From NCBI GenBank assembly GCA_003281585.1, contig QCBN01000003.1, forward strand, positions 62,001 to 126,000: DNA of 64,000 nt, read 5' to 3'. Positions 32,565 to 42,074 of this stretch are shown in pieces; the first letter of the stretch is position 1, and every line of letters starts with the position of its first letter. The notes under the pieces are model-generated. The model saw only the letters and a list, made by a program, of their open reading frames with translations, was not told where the DNA came from and made no database searches. This DNA is from Prochlorococcus sp. AG-347-I15 (GTDB lineage: Bacteria; Cyanobacteriota; Cyanobacteriia; PCC-6307; Cyanobiaceae). The position numbers and the translations under genes are program-made.

Positions 32565-34310
32565 ATGAAAAATTTAAATTTTAAAGTTATATCTAAATAC
32601 CTGAGACCTTACAAAAAAGAATTTTTATATGGAGCTTTAGCTCTCTTGATAGTAAATGTACTAAGTGTTGTTATACCCTTAGAAGTTAAAAATATAATTG
32701 ACCAATTACAAAAGGGCTTTTCTTCCGATTTTGTTATTTCTAAATCTTTATGGTTAATATTTTTGGCTACATGTATGGGTTTAATAAGATTATTTTCAAG
32801 ACAGATAGTCTTCGGTATAGGAAGAAAAGTAGAAGTAAATCTTCGTCAAAAACTTTTTGACCATTTACTTATTCAAGACCCAGAATGGATTCAAAAAAAA
32901 GGAAGTGGAGACATAATTAGTAGAGCAACAAGTGATGTTGAAAACATACGAAGACTCTTAGGTTTTACAGTTTTAAGCTTGTGCAACATTGTCTTAGCTT
33001 ATTCATTCACTATTCCTTCAATGTTTTCGATTAATAAGACATTAACAATATCAGCTTTAATGATATTTCCATTAATCCTAGGAATTGTAAGTCTATTTGG
33101 TGGCAGAATGGTTAAACAAAGGAAAGCTCAACAAGAATCATTATCAAAACTTAGTGATCTAATTCAAGAAGATTTATCTGGTATAAGCGCCATTAAAATT
33201 TATGCCCAAGAGAATGCTGAGAAAAAAGAATTTAATATAATCAACAATAACTATCGAAATTCAGCGATAAAACTTGCAAGAACAGCGAGCACTCTATTCC
33301 CCTTGTTACAAGGGATTTCCTCAATTTCGTTATTGATTTTATTATCACTAGGAACTTTTCAATTAGAGAGTGGATTTATTTCGATAGGTGGTTTAGTAGC
33401 TCTAATTCTCTACGTAGAAAGACTTGTCTTCCCAACAGCTCTATTAGGTTTTACCTTAAATACTTTTCAACTTGGTCAAGTAAGTTTAGATCGTGTTGAA
33501 GAAATCTTTCAAAACAATCCGAATATTGTAGATAGAGCAGAAACTAAATTTTTAAAAAGAAAAGTTAAAGGATTCTTAGAAGCCAAAAATTTAACAATTA
33601 AGTATCCAGGATCAATATTTAATTCATTAAATGGTCTCAATTTTAAAATTTATCCTGGAGAACTTATTGCAATAGTTGGCCCAGTAGGTTGTGGTAAGAC
33701 AACCTTAGCAAAGTCTCTAGGACGGACTATTGAAATTCCAGATAATCAATTATTTTTAGATGGAATTGATATAAAATCCTTAAAATTAAGTGATCTTAGA
33801 AAAAATATTTCAATCGTTCCTCAAGAAGCATTCTTATTTACTTCTACAATCTCAGAAAACTTAAGTTTCGGAGAACCCAAAGCTTCTAAATATTTAGTCA
33901 AAGAAAGTGCTACAAAAGCTGGATTGATTGATGATATCAATAGTTTTCCAGAAAGATTTAAAACTATTGTTGGTGAAAGAGGTATTACACTAAGTGGTGG
34001 ACAAAGGCAAAGAACTGCACTAGGTAGAGCACTTCTTGTCAATTCTCCTATTGTTGTTCTTGATGATGCTTTAGCAAGCGTAGACAATAAAACAGCTGCA
34101 AGAATAATAGATGAAATGAGTGATAGAAGTAATAAAACAATCATAATGATCAGTCACCAACTTTCTGTTGCAGCTACCTGCGATAGGGTTTTAGTGATGG
34201 ATAAAGGAGAAATAGTACAAGAAGGTACTCATAAAGATTTAGTAAAAGTGAACGGGCTATATAAACAACTTTGGGAAAGAGAATTAGCTACTAGAATTGT
34301 TAAGAGCTAA
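32565..34310 (+). CDS. ABC exporter, fused permease-ATPase (MsbA-like)
   Basis: Six-TM domain plus VGPVGCGKTTLAKSL, LSGGQRQRTALGRALL. Confidence 0.93.
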   Translation: MKNLNFKVISKYLRPYKKEFLYGALALLIVNVLSVVIPLEVKNIIDQLQKGFSSDFVISKSLWLIFLATCMGLIRLFSRQIVFGIGRKVEVNLRQKLFDHLLIQDPEWIQKKGSGDIISRATSDVENIRRLLGFTVLSLCNIVLAYSFTIPSMFSINKTLTISALMIFPLILGIVSLFGGRMVKQRKAQQESLSKLSDLIQEDLSGISAIKIYAQENAEKKEFNIINNNYRNSAIKLARTASTLFPLLQGISSISLLILLSLGTFQLESGFISIGGLVALILYVERLVFPTALLGFTLNTFQLGQVSLDRVEEIFQNNPNIVDRAETKFLKRKVKGFLEAKNLTIKYPGSIFNSLNGLNFKIYPGELIAIVGPVGCGKTTLAKSLGRTIEIPDNQLFLDGIDIKSLKLSDLRKNISIVPQEAFLFTSTISENLSFGEPKASKYLVKESATKAGLIDDINSFPERFKTIVGERGITLSGGQRQRTALGRALLVNSPIVVLDDALASVDNKTAARIIDEMSDRSNKTIIMISHQLSVAATCDRVLVMDKGEIVQEGTHKDLVKVNGLYKQLWERELATRIVKS

Positions 34311-34346
34311 AAGTAATTTTTTTACTTATAATGAAAAAATTTAATT

Positions 34347-35075
34347 ATGTTTAAATTCCTGCAAAACATTATGAATAATGAGGAGATAAATTTAACTAAT
34401 GATACTTACTCATTACATAGAATATTAAGAACAGACATCAAAAAAGATCCTAATATTGAAGAAGATGAAATAATTTTTGGATGTGGTTGTTTTTGGGGAG
34501 CTGAAAAATGTTTTTGGAAACTTCCTGGAGTCGTCACAACTTCTGTAGGTTATGCTGGAGGTGAAAAAAATAATCCAACTTATTATGAAGTATGTTCCGG
34601 CTTAACTGGCCATTCAGAAGTTGTAAGAGTTATATGGGATAAAAGGGAAATAGATGTAAGTGATTTATTAAAAATGTTTTGGGAATGTCATGACCCTACA
34701 CAAAAAAACAGGCAAGGTAACGATATGGGAACACAATATAGATCAGCAATATATTACAAAAATGAAAATAATATTAAAACTATATTAGCCAGTAAGGAAC
34801 AATATCAAACGGAACTTAGAAAAAAAAATCTTGGTTTAATTGAAACGGAAATAAAAATGATTGATTCATATTTTTATGCAGAACAATACCATCAGCAATA
34901 CCTCGCATCAGCTGGAAGCAGGCAGTATTGTTCCGCTTCACCTACAAAAGTTGAGTTAGGAGTTTTTCCTGGGAGCAACTATAAATTAGAAAACCATATA
35001 TGGGAAAACTTTAATTGGGAAATTGACAAGTGTGTATTGAGATCTGATAACAATCCTATAAGGAATAACATTTAA
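34347..35075 (+). CDS. msrA: Peptide methionine sulfoxide reductase A
   Basis: GCGCFWGAEKCFWKLPGVVTTSVGYAGG. Confidence 0.95.
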   Translation: MFKFLQNIMNNEEINLTNDTYSLHRILRTDIKKDPNIEEDEIIFGCGCFWGAEKCFWKLPGVVTTSVGYAGGEKNNPTYYEVCSGLTGHSEVVRVIWDKREIDVSDLLKMFWECHDPTQKNRQGNDMGTQYRSAIYYKNENNIKTILASKEQYQTELRKKNLGLIETEIKMIDSYFYAEQYHQQYLASAGSRQYCSASPTKVELGVFPGSNYKLENHIWENFNWEIDKCVLRSDNNPIRNNI

Positions 35076-35102
35076 ATCAATCTAATCTTTATAGTAAAGA
35101 TA

Positions 35103-35176
35103 CGGGGCGTAGCGCAGTTTGGTAGCGCACCACTTTGGGGTAGTGGGGGTCGTGGGTTCAAATCCCGCCGTTCCGA
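35103..35176 (+). tRNA. tRNA-Pro, anticodon GGG
   Basis: Cloverleaf: acceptor CGGGGCG/CGTTCCG, D-stem GCGC/GCGC, anticodon stem CCACT-TTGGGGT-AGTGG, T-arm GTGGG-TTCAAAT-CCCGC; no encoded CCA. Confidence 0.9.
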
Positions 35177-35329
35177 TTACTTATCGTCTTCATTTATAAG
35201 AGATTTGTATAGTTTATATGAACTTATGCCTACTGCTATAAATGTAAAAGAAGAAAAAAAAGCTAAAACCAATATAGTAAGATTTGAAACTTCCACTTCA
35301 CCTAATTGGAAAGATATAAAAATGTTCAT
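35177..35329 (-). CDS. 50-aa single-TM small protein (not in ORF track)
   Basis: MNIFISFQLGEVEVSNLTILVLAFFSSFTFIAVGISSYKLYKSLINEDDK; stop abuts the tRNA 3' end. Confidence 0.6.
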   Translation of the reverse strand: MNIFISFQLGEVEVSNLTILVLAFFSSFTFIAVGISSYKLYKSLINEDDK

Positions 35330-35384
35330 TAGAAAGAATTTTTTAAAACCTTAACACAATTGCAAAAAAATCTTTTTGATCCAA

Positions 35385-36185
35385 TTATAAATTCAAAAGA
35401 ATTACAACACCAAAAATTACTCGATAGATGATAAATATTTTCAAACCATTTGAAGAAAAATACTTTAATAAGAAATCGATAGCAAATAAGGAAGATACAA
35501 ATGTAGTCAAAAGTCCCAAGACTAAAGGTAAGAAACTAAAAGAGGAAAATTCACCATAAGAAGAAATTAACTCAACAATTGCAGCAATAGAGATCGCAGG
35601 TATGCCTAAAATAAAGGAGAATTTTGCAGCATCAACTCTTTCCCAACCTGAGAGTAAAGCGGTAGAGAGAGTAACGCCAGATCTTGAAATACCAGGGAAA
35701 ATTGCCAAAGCTTGAGAAATACCTATCAAAAAACTATCTGAGTTGGTATGATTTTTTAAATTTTTGGAACCTTTTTTCGATATTTCTGCCATATACATAA
35801 AAATAGCCATTAAGATAGAAACTAAAGCTATTAATAAATTTGAACGAAGAACCTCTTCAAAAAAATAAGGTGCAAATAATTTTATGCTCCCACCAAGCAA
35901 GACAATTGGGGCAGTTCCAATAAAAATAGATCTTAATAACCTTTTATGTAAGAAATAATCCAAAAAGTTATTTGCAGATTGAATTCTTAATTTAAAAATA
36001 TCTTTCCTAAAATACCAAAGTAAAGCAAAAATACTACCAATTTGAATTATTGCAGATAATGAGGAGCCTGGATCATCTATCCCTAAAACAAGAGATATGA
36101 CTTTTAAATGAGCAGTGCTACTTACAGGAATAAATTCTGTTAAACCTTGAATTAAGCCATATAAAAAAAATTCTAAATATTCCAA
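35385..36185 (-). CDS. uppP: Undecaprenyl-diphosphatase
   Basis: GLIQGLTEFIPVSSTAHL, FPGISRSGVTLSTALLSG. Confidence 0.94.
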   Translation of the reverse strand: MEYLEFFLYGLIQGLTEFIPVSSTAHLKVISLVLGIDDPGSSLSAIIQIGSIFALLWYFRKDIFKLRIQSANNFLDYFLHKRLLRSIFIGTAPIVLLGGSIKLFAPYFFEEVLRSNLLIALVSILMAIFMYMAEISKKGSKNLKNHTNSDSFLIGISQALAIFPGISRSGVTLSTALLSGWERVDAAKFSFILGIPAISIAAIVELISSYGEFSSFSFLPLVLGLLTTFVSSLFAIDFLLKYFSSNGLKIFIIYRVIFGVVILLNL

Positions 36186-36268
36186 ATACTTATATAAATC
36201 CTTATTTAATTAATAGCAATTTAAAAAAATTCAATTTACATTTAATAAGTAAAAGGTAATATAAAAAA

Positions 36269-36547
36269 ATGAAAAAAAAATTTACCTTAATACTATTTTT
36301 TCTTCTTTCACTATTCTTTTTTTCTGATTCTGTAAAGGCTAACTATTGGTTAGTAATAGGAACATATCGACAAGGGCCAGGGGGTAGACCCGAAGTAAGT
36401 GGAATAACAAGTCCATCATTACATTCGATTCCTATGAAGGACTTGGATACTTGTAGAAAAGCAGGTAATAAAATATCGGAAGAAATATATAAACCAGTCT
36501 GGCAATTTGATAGTAAATGGACTTGTGTATTTAGCGGTAGTAATTAA
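36269..36547 (+). CDS. Secreted small hypothetical protein
   Basis: Signal peptide, then NYWLVIGTYRQGPGGRPEVSG...WTCVFSGSN. Confidence 0.7.
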   Translation: MKKKFTLILFFLLSLFFFSDSVKANYWLVIGTYRQGPGGRPEVSGITSPSLHSIPMKDLDTCRKAGNKISEEIYKPVWQFDSKWTCVFSGSN

Positions 36548-36552
36548 AAATT

Positions 36553-36687
36553 CTACCTTTTCACATCATGAGCGCAGCCATCACCTTTATAATTTTCACT
36601 TTCGTAAAAGTCATTTTTCGTGCCAAAGTAGACTGTTAATAAAACGAAGGGGAGACTCAATATAAATAGAATAGTGGTTAAATCCAT
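36553..36687 (-). CDS. 44-aa membrane microprotein (not in track)
   Basis: MDLTTILFILSLPFVLLTVYFGTKNDFYESENYKGDGCAHDVKR, one TM plus hydrophilic tail. Confidence 0.5.
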   Translation of the reverse strand: MDLTTILFILSLPFVLLTVYFGTKNDFYESENYKGDGCAHDVKR

Positions 36688-36754
36688 AATTAAATTGTTG
36701 AATTAATAAGGTTATAAAAAAAATTACAATAACCAATTGATAACTAAATTCAGC

Positions 36755-36880
36755 TTAATAATCAGTAGGACCTTTGATACCAAGATAAAAGAATGCACCC
36801 AAACCAATTAAAAGTAAAACACCAGCAATAGCAGCAGACGGTACAAAGCCTCCAATTGCAAATGAAGAAAAATAATTCAT
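36755..36880 (-). CDS. 41-aa membrane microprotein (not in track)
   Basis: MNYFSSFAIGGFVPSAAIAGVLLLIGLGAFFYLGIKGPTDY, one TM with composition like small photosynthetic or NDH subunits. Confidence 0.6.
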   Translation of the reverse strand: MNYFSSFAIGGFVPSAAIAGVLLLIGLGAFFYLGIKGPTDY

Positions 36881-36969
36881 CAATAAAACTAAAACTAGTT
36901 AGATAATATCAATAAAAAATAGGTAAATGTAAAAAATATGGACTCGAAGACAATTATAAAAGTTCTTTT

Positions 36970-37197
36970 CTAGGCAACTAGAGAAGAATCCTCACTCTCA
37001 GATGATATTCTTATTCTTTCTTCTAATTTAGGGCCATATAATTCATTTCCCCAGATTTCAACTCTTGAATCATTTGGAGCCATAAAAGTTAGAATGTCCG
37101 TGGGAAATAAAACTCTCTCTAAAAAAAAGTTTGACGGGCCAATACATCTCAAAACAACCATCCTAGAACCTTCATTTTTGTAGGAAAATTCAACCAT
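36970..37197 (-). CDS. DUF1830-type protein
   Basis: MVVLRCIGPSNFFLERVLFPTDILTFMAPNDSRVEIWG. Confidence 0.7.
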   Translation of the reverse strand: MVEFSYKNEGSRMVVLRCIGPSNFFLERVLFPTDILTFMAPNDSRVEIWGNELYGPKLEERIRISSESEDSSLVA

Positions 37198-37287
37198 CCT
37201 AAAACAACAAATATATTCAATTAAACACTATTTATATTCACACAAAATGTATAAAAAATTACGGAAAAAAAAGAAATTTAGAAAATA

Positions 37288-38232
37288 TTAATCATTTAAT
37301 CCCGCCTCAACTAAATTTCTTTCTTGATCAATTAAAAACATTGCATAAGAATTTATAAGATCAAAACTTTTATGAGGTATAGAAACATTTAGCATTCTCA
37401 AAAAATTTGATAATTTCTCTTCCTGAAGTGCACTTCCTTTCTGTGATAACATCTCATTTTCCTGATTTGATTTCCAGATATTCATATATTCAAACTTCAA
37501 CGGTTTTAACTGCCAAATATTATTTATTAAACTCCAAACATCTAAATATGAATGTAAATTATTTTGTATATTTAATACATAAAGATATTCGTCGCGACTC
37601 AAATTTAATGAATTAAACTGTTGCTCATCAATGTCAAAAGATAAAGGTTCTATTCCCAAAAACCATCCCTCAATAATAATCAAATCAGGCTTTTCTGATC
37701 TCCAATAGGATCTATCTCCTAATCCATTTCTTAATGATTTATCGAAAACGGGTACATTTAACTCTCCACTAATCTTCCAATTTAGTAATTTATCATGCAT
37801 TAATTTAACAGAATGACTTCCAGGAAAACCTCTAGATACATTCCAAGGGTTATTCTTAATTGCTAATTTCATTTCATCTGAGGGGAGATAAAAATCGTCA
37901 ATTGAAATAACAGCAATCTTGAAATCCAATTTTAACGAAATTGCCTCAAGCCATTTACCTAAAGTTGTTTTACCAGTCCCAGGAAGAGCTGAGATCCCAA
38001 TAATTTTTCTATCAGAAAAATTATTTTTAAATTTATAAGCCTGAGATAAAAGAGGCAAAGCTAAACCCCAAATCCAATCGTCATTTACTTTTTTATTCCA
38101 ATATTGATCAATTGAAAGAATATTTCTTTTATTATTCCAAAAATTGAACCAATCATCCAAGGATTCCCAACCAATATCAATAATTAAATCTTCAAATTTA
38201 TCAATAGGAAAATTAATATCTAAATCCCTCAT
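37288..38232 (-). CDS. D-glycerate 3-kinase family P-loop kinase
   Basis: ISALPGTGKTTLGKWLEAI, SIDDFYLPSDE, PDLIIIEGWFLG. Confidence 0.85.
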   Translation of the reverse strand: MRDLDINFPIDKFEDLIIDIGWESLDDWFNFWNNKRNILSIDQYWNKKVNDDWIWGLALPLLSQAYKFKNNFSDRKIIGISALPGTGKTTLGKWLEAISLKLDFKIAVISIDDFYLPSDEMKLAIKNNPWNVSRGFPGSHSVKLMHDKLLNWKISGELNVPVFDKSLRNGLGDRSYWRSEKPDLIIIEGWFLGIEPLSFDIDEQQFNSLNLSRDEYLYVLNIQNNLHSYLDVWSLINNIWQLKPLKFEYMNIWKSNQENEMLSQKGSALQEEKLSNFLRMLNVSIPHKSFDLINSYAMFLIDQERNLVEAGLND

Positions 38233-38236
38233 TTTT

Positions 38237-39034
38237 CTAACTTAGTTCTAGCCTATTTATCAATTTATTGATTTCATTTTTCCAACCATGTCCATTTGGC
38301 TCAGACGCTAAGGTAAATTCCAAATCTTTTAATTGATCTAATAAATTTAAGTTAGGACCATCTATTCCAGGGATAACAATTTTAATATCTGAGTTTAAAA
38401 GTAGAGGCAAATCATTTGGAGAATCACCCAAACCTATAATTTCAATATTTTGAATGTTTGAATATTCTTTTAGAGCATTTATTGCTTTACCTTTATTCGA
38501 TTTGGTAGATAACAAGTGACTCATTCTATTTCCCTTATAAATATCAACATTGAACTTTTTACAACAGTTATTAATTTTCTTTTCAAAATAATTTGGCGGA
38601 TTTAAAAAAGGCATGCTCCAGTGTCTATCTCGCATTAAGTTCAATGAGTTGCCTTTTAAACCTGTAAGCAGGGTAGCTTCTTGATCATTAAGATTATTAA
38701 GAGGAGTAAGTTTGTAATCAATCTCCTTAGAAATAGAATTTAAAATTTCTTCAAGAAATTCGTATTTTATTCCAAGAATAATTTCTCCATTAACTCTTTT
38801 AAGAGATTCACCATATATTGCTGCACCATTTTCAACAATATAGGGATCCGTTAAATTTAATTCATCCCTTATAACTCTCACCTCTGAAGCCGTCTTGCTT
38901 GTACAAAGAATTACGGGAATTGATAATTTTTGTAGTGTATTTATAGTTTCTTTAGCAGGTGTTAAATCATATGAGTGATCCATTAAAGTGCCATCTACAT
39001 CACTTACTACCCAAATAGAAGAATTTTCTATCAT
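38237..39034 (-). CDS. HAD phosphatase, mannosyl/glucosyl-3-phosphoglycerate phosphatase-like
   Basis: VVSDVDGTLMDHSYD, ILCTSKTASEVRVIRDELN, SNKGKAINALKEY, IIGLGDSPNDLPLL; linked to gpgS. Confidence 0.82.
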   Translation of the reverse strand: MIENSSIWVVSDVDGTLMDHSYDLTPAKETINTLQKLSIPVILCTSKTASEVRVIRDELNLTDPYIVENGAAIYGESLKRVNGEIILGIKYEFLEEILNSISKEIDYKLTPLNNLNDQEATLLTGLKGNSLNLMRDRHWSMPFLNPPNYFEKKINNCCKKFNVDIYKGNRMSHLLSTKSNKGKAINALKEYSNIQNIEIIGLGDSPNDLPLLLNSDIKIVIPGIDGPNLNLLDQLKDLEFTLASEPNGHGWKNEINKLINRLELS

Positions 39035-39036
39035 TT

Positions 39037-40797
39037 TTATAAAGCACTAAGCCAAATAACTTGAAAAGGATCAAGACTAATATTTTTCCAATTGTATTTG
39101 GTGGATGTTAAAAAATCTTTGGTATTGAAATTATTATCAATTATTTTTGGTAGATCATTATCAATCAATTGATAATTAATTTTATTTTCAGTCATATTAT
39201 GGATTGCAAAAACAGACTCAGGACCTTTACTTCTTTTGATTACAACAATATCACTCCTCCCTTTAGACAAACATTTCATTTCCGAACAAGGGTGAAATTG
39301 CTTTAATTCTGATCTGACATCCATAGCACTACGAAGATACTTTAAGTTTTTATTAGCGTTAGATTCAGGATTATTTAAAACGGCTAGAAGATTTTCTGAT
39401 TTAAACTTTTCTCTATTAAGATCTCTTCTTTGACCTGTCATAGAAAAATTTTTAATATCATTTTCTGAAGCTAGTAATGCTGGTAAATAAAAGGCAGGAA
39501 CTCCTTTCAGAGCCATTACTAATAATTGACTCAAAATAAATCTCTCATATTGAAATCTTTTAGCATCTCTACTGGAGTCTTCCATTGCACTCCACCAACT
39601 AATATTCAATTCATAAGGTTTATCATCACCATTTGATAAACGTCTATGACTTACTAATCCGCCTCTTTTCTCACAATTAATTAATAAATCTTTTATTCTC
39701 TGCTCGTTCATTAAACCCTCAAGAGCTCTTAGCCCAACACCATCGTGCGATGCAGTGAAATTAAAAAGAGTAGTATCATCAGTTAATTCTGGCCAATCAA
39801 AAATCCATGAGTTTAGAATATCAGCTCTTGAAGTAATAATTGCTTCTAAGAGAAGAGGAGGCAATGGGAAATTGTATGCCATATGGGCTTCATCATCAGG
39901 TATCAGATAAGATAAATTTTCCTTCTGAGGAACATTAGTTTCAGTTATTAAAACTCCCTTATCAAGAAGATTATTTAAAAGAACTCTTAAAAGTTTCACA
40001 ATTGAATGTGCTTTTGGTAAATGCAAGCACGTTGTCCCTGATTCCTTCCAAACAAAACCTACAGCATCAAGCCTGAACCATTTAATTCCATTAGATAAAT
40101 AAGTAATAATTAGATTTAAGAACTCAAGAGTCATTTTTGGATTATGCCAATTCAAATCAATTTGATCTGGACCAAAAGTTGTCCAAACTTGTTTAGGGCC
40201 ATCTTCAGTATTTATTTGAGAAAACAAGGAGGAGCTCCTTGGTCTAACCACATTTGACCAGTCAAGATTTTGTTTAGGTGAAAAAACATTTGATATACCG
40301 GGTTCTTGGGATTTAATAAATTGTTGTACCCATGGGTGAGATGATGAGACGTGGTTTAGTACTAAATCAGCCATCAAATCATGATTTTTAGAAATACTTT
40401 TGAGATCATCCCAACCACCAAATTTTTCTTCTAAGGAATCATAACTTGAAACTGCAAAACCTCCATCACTTGTAGATTTCAAAAAAGGAAGAATATGTAC
40501 AACTTTAGAAAGACTGCCAAAATGTTTACTCAACAAATCACTTAGAGTAATTAATGTTGCCTCGCCATTTTTATAAATACTATCTGCGTAAGTTATCAAA
40601 ACCGAATGAGATTCATTCCACCTTTCCTTCTCATTTATTTCTTCATAAGCAGATTTCTCTGAGAAATTATCTAAAATCTGTAATAATTGTTTTGAAATAA
40701 AATTAATTTCTTCTGTAGTATTATTTGAATAAATTGTTTTTAACAATTTATCAATCTTTAATCTATCTAATTTTTTCTCTGAATCAATTTGCTTCAC
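39037..40797 (-). CDS. GH13 sucrose/glucosylglycerate phosphorylase-like enzyme
   Basis: ILPFLKSTSDGGFAVSSY, GIKWFRLDAVGFVWKESGTTCLHLPKAH, LITETNVP, NFTASHDGVGLRALEGL. Confidence 0.85.
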   Translation of the reverse strand: MKQIDSEKKLDRLKIDKLLKTIYSNNTTEEINFISKQLLQILDNFSEKSAYEEINEKERWNESHSVLITYADSIYKNGEATLITLSDLLSKHFGSLSKVVHILPFLKSTSDGGFAVSSYDSLEEKFGGWDDLKSISKNHDLMADLVLNHVSSSHPWVQQFIKSQEPGISNVFSPKQNLDWSNVVRPRSSSLFSQINTEDGPKQVWTTFGPDQIDLNWHNPKMTLEFLNLIITYLSNGIKWFRLDAVGFVWKESGTTCLHLPKAHSIVKLLRVLLNNLLDKGVLITETNVPQKENLSYLIPDDEAHMAYNFPLPPLLLEAIITSRADILNSWIFDWPELTDDTTLFNFTASHDGVGLRALEGLMNEQRIKDLLINCEKRGGLVSHRRLSNGDDKPYELNISWWSAMEDSSRDAKRFQYERFILSQLLVMALKGVPAFYLPALLASENDIKNFSMTGQRRDLNREKFKSENLLAVLNNPESNANKNLKYLRSAMDVRSELKQFHPCSEMKCLSKGRSDIVVIKRSKGPESVFAIHNMTENKINYQLIDNDLPKIIDNNFNTKDFLTSTKYNWKNISLDPFQVIWLSAL

Positions 40798-40847
40798 TTT
40801 GAAAAAATCAACGAAGTATTAATACTATTCTGCACATCAAATAGAAA

Positions 40848-42074
40848 ATGGACTTTCAACAAGGGTTAATCACAACAATACATGAATATGGAGTTACAAG
40901 AAATTTACTTAAAGAATTAAACAAAAGTCTTAAAAAAAGATCAACTAGCATTTTAATACCTTGTTTATATGAAGAGTTTGAGCGTCCAGCATTAAAAAAA
41001 ATTAGAGAAGTTTTAAAAGACCTTACAGGCCTAAATGAATTAGTTATTGCTCTCTCTGCAAAAACCGTTGAGCAAGTTAAAGCAGCAAAATCATTTTTTG
41101 ACTCTATGCCATTTCCAGTTCACGTTCAATGGACTAATTCTCCCTCTGTAATAGAACTATTAAAAAGCCAAGAAAAAAATGGGTTAGAACTTTTAGGAAC
41201 TCCAGGTAAAGGATGGGCTGTCTGGCAAGGTATAGGAGTTGCAACGAGAAAATCAGAAGTTGTTGCTCTTTTTGATGCTGATATAAGAACTTTTAGTCCT
41301 TTGTATCCTTCAAGAATGATACTACCACTTCTTGATGAATCATATGGAATATCATACGTAAAGGCTTTTTACAGCAGGTTATCCTTAGAGACCAATCAAT
41401 TGCAAGGTAGAGCAACAAGATTATTTGTAGGTCCCTTATTGGCAAGTCTTGAGCAGTTAGTGGGGAAGGGTCCCTTTTTACAATATCTTCAATCATTTAG
41501 ATATCCATTAGCAGGTGAGTTTGCTTTCACTAAAGACCTAGCTATGAATTTGCGAATTCCCTGTGACTGGGGGTTAGAGATAGGTCTATTATCAGAGGTT
41601 TATAGAAACGTAAGAACCTCTAAAATAGCCCAAGTTGATCTAGGTTTGTTTGATCATAAACATAAGAATATTGGTGACTCATCTAAAGAAGGATTGCAAA
41701 AAATGTGTACAGAAATACTTTCAAGTGTTTTAAGAGGTCTCATGGAGCATCAAGCAGAGACCTTAACAAGTACTCAACTGGCAACCTTAGAAGTTCTTTA
41801 TAAAAGAGTCGGAGAAGATAGAGTAAAACAATTTGGATTAGATTCAGCAGTTAATCAACTTCCATACGATAGGCATGAAGAAGAACTATCAGTGCAAAAA
41901 TTTGCGAAACTATTGAGACCGGCTACAGAAGATTACTTAGCTTGCCCTACTACTCAGCAATTACCAAGTTGGTCAAGAGTTCTATCTTGTGAGAACAAAC
42001 TGCAAGAAGATTTGGCAATTGCTGGGTCACAAGATATAAAGACAACTGAAAAAGAATTAATTAAAAACTTCTAA
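40848..42074 (+). CDS. gpgS: Glucosyl-3-phosphoglycerate synthase
   Basis: GT-A fold: [42 protein letters not shown]. Confidence 0.85.
   Translation: MDFQQGLITTIHEYGVTRNLLKELNKSLKKRSTSILIPCLYEEFERPALKKIREVLKDLTGLNELVIALSAKTVEQVKAAKSFFDSMPFPVHVQWTNSPSVIELLKSQEKNGLELLGTPGKGWAVWQGIGVATRKSEVVALFDADIRTFSPLYPSRMILPLLDESYGISYVKAFYSRLSLETNQLQGRATRLFVGPLLASLEQLVGKGPFLQYLQSFRYPLAGEFAFTKDLAMNLRIPCDWGLEIGLLSEVYRNVRTSKIAQVDLGLFDHKHKNIGDSSKEGLQKMCTEILSSVLRGLMEHQAETLTSTQLATLEVLYKRVGEDRVKQFGLDSAVNQLPYDRHEEELSVQKFAKLLRPATEDYLACPTTQQLPSWSRVLSCENKLQEDLAIAGSQDIKTTEKELIKNF

Noticed and set aside
33821-34144. 107-aa minus-strand ORF
   Set aside because: Antisense to the ABC exporter nucleotide-binding domain.
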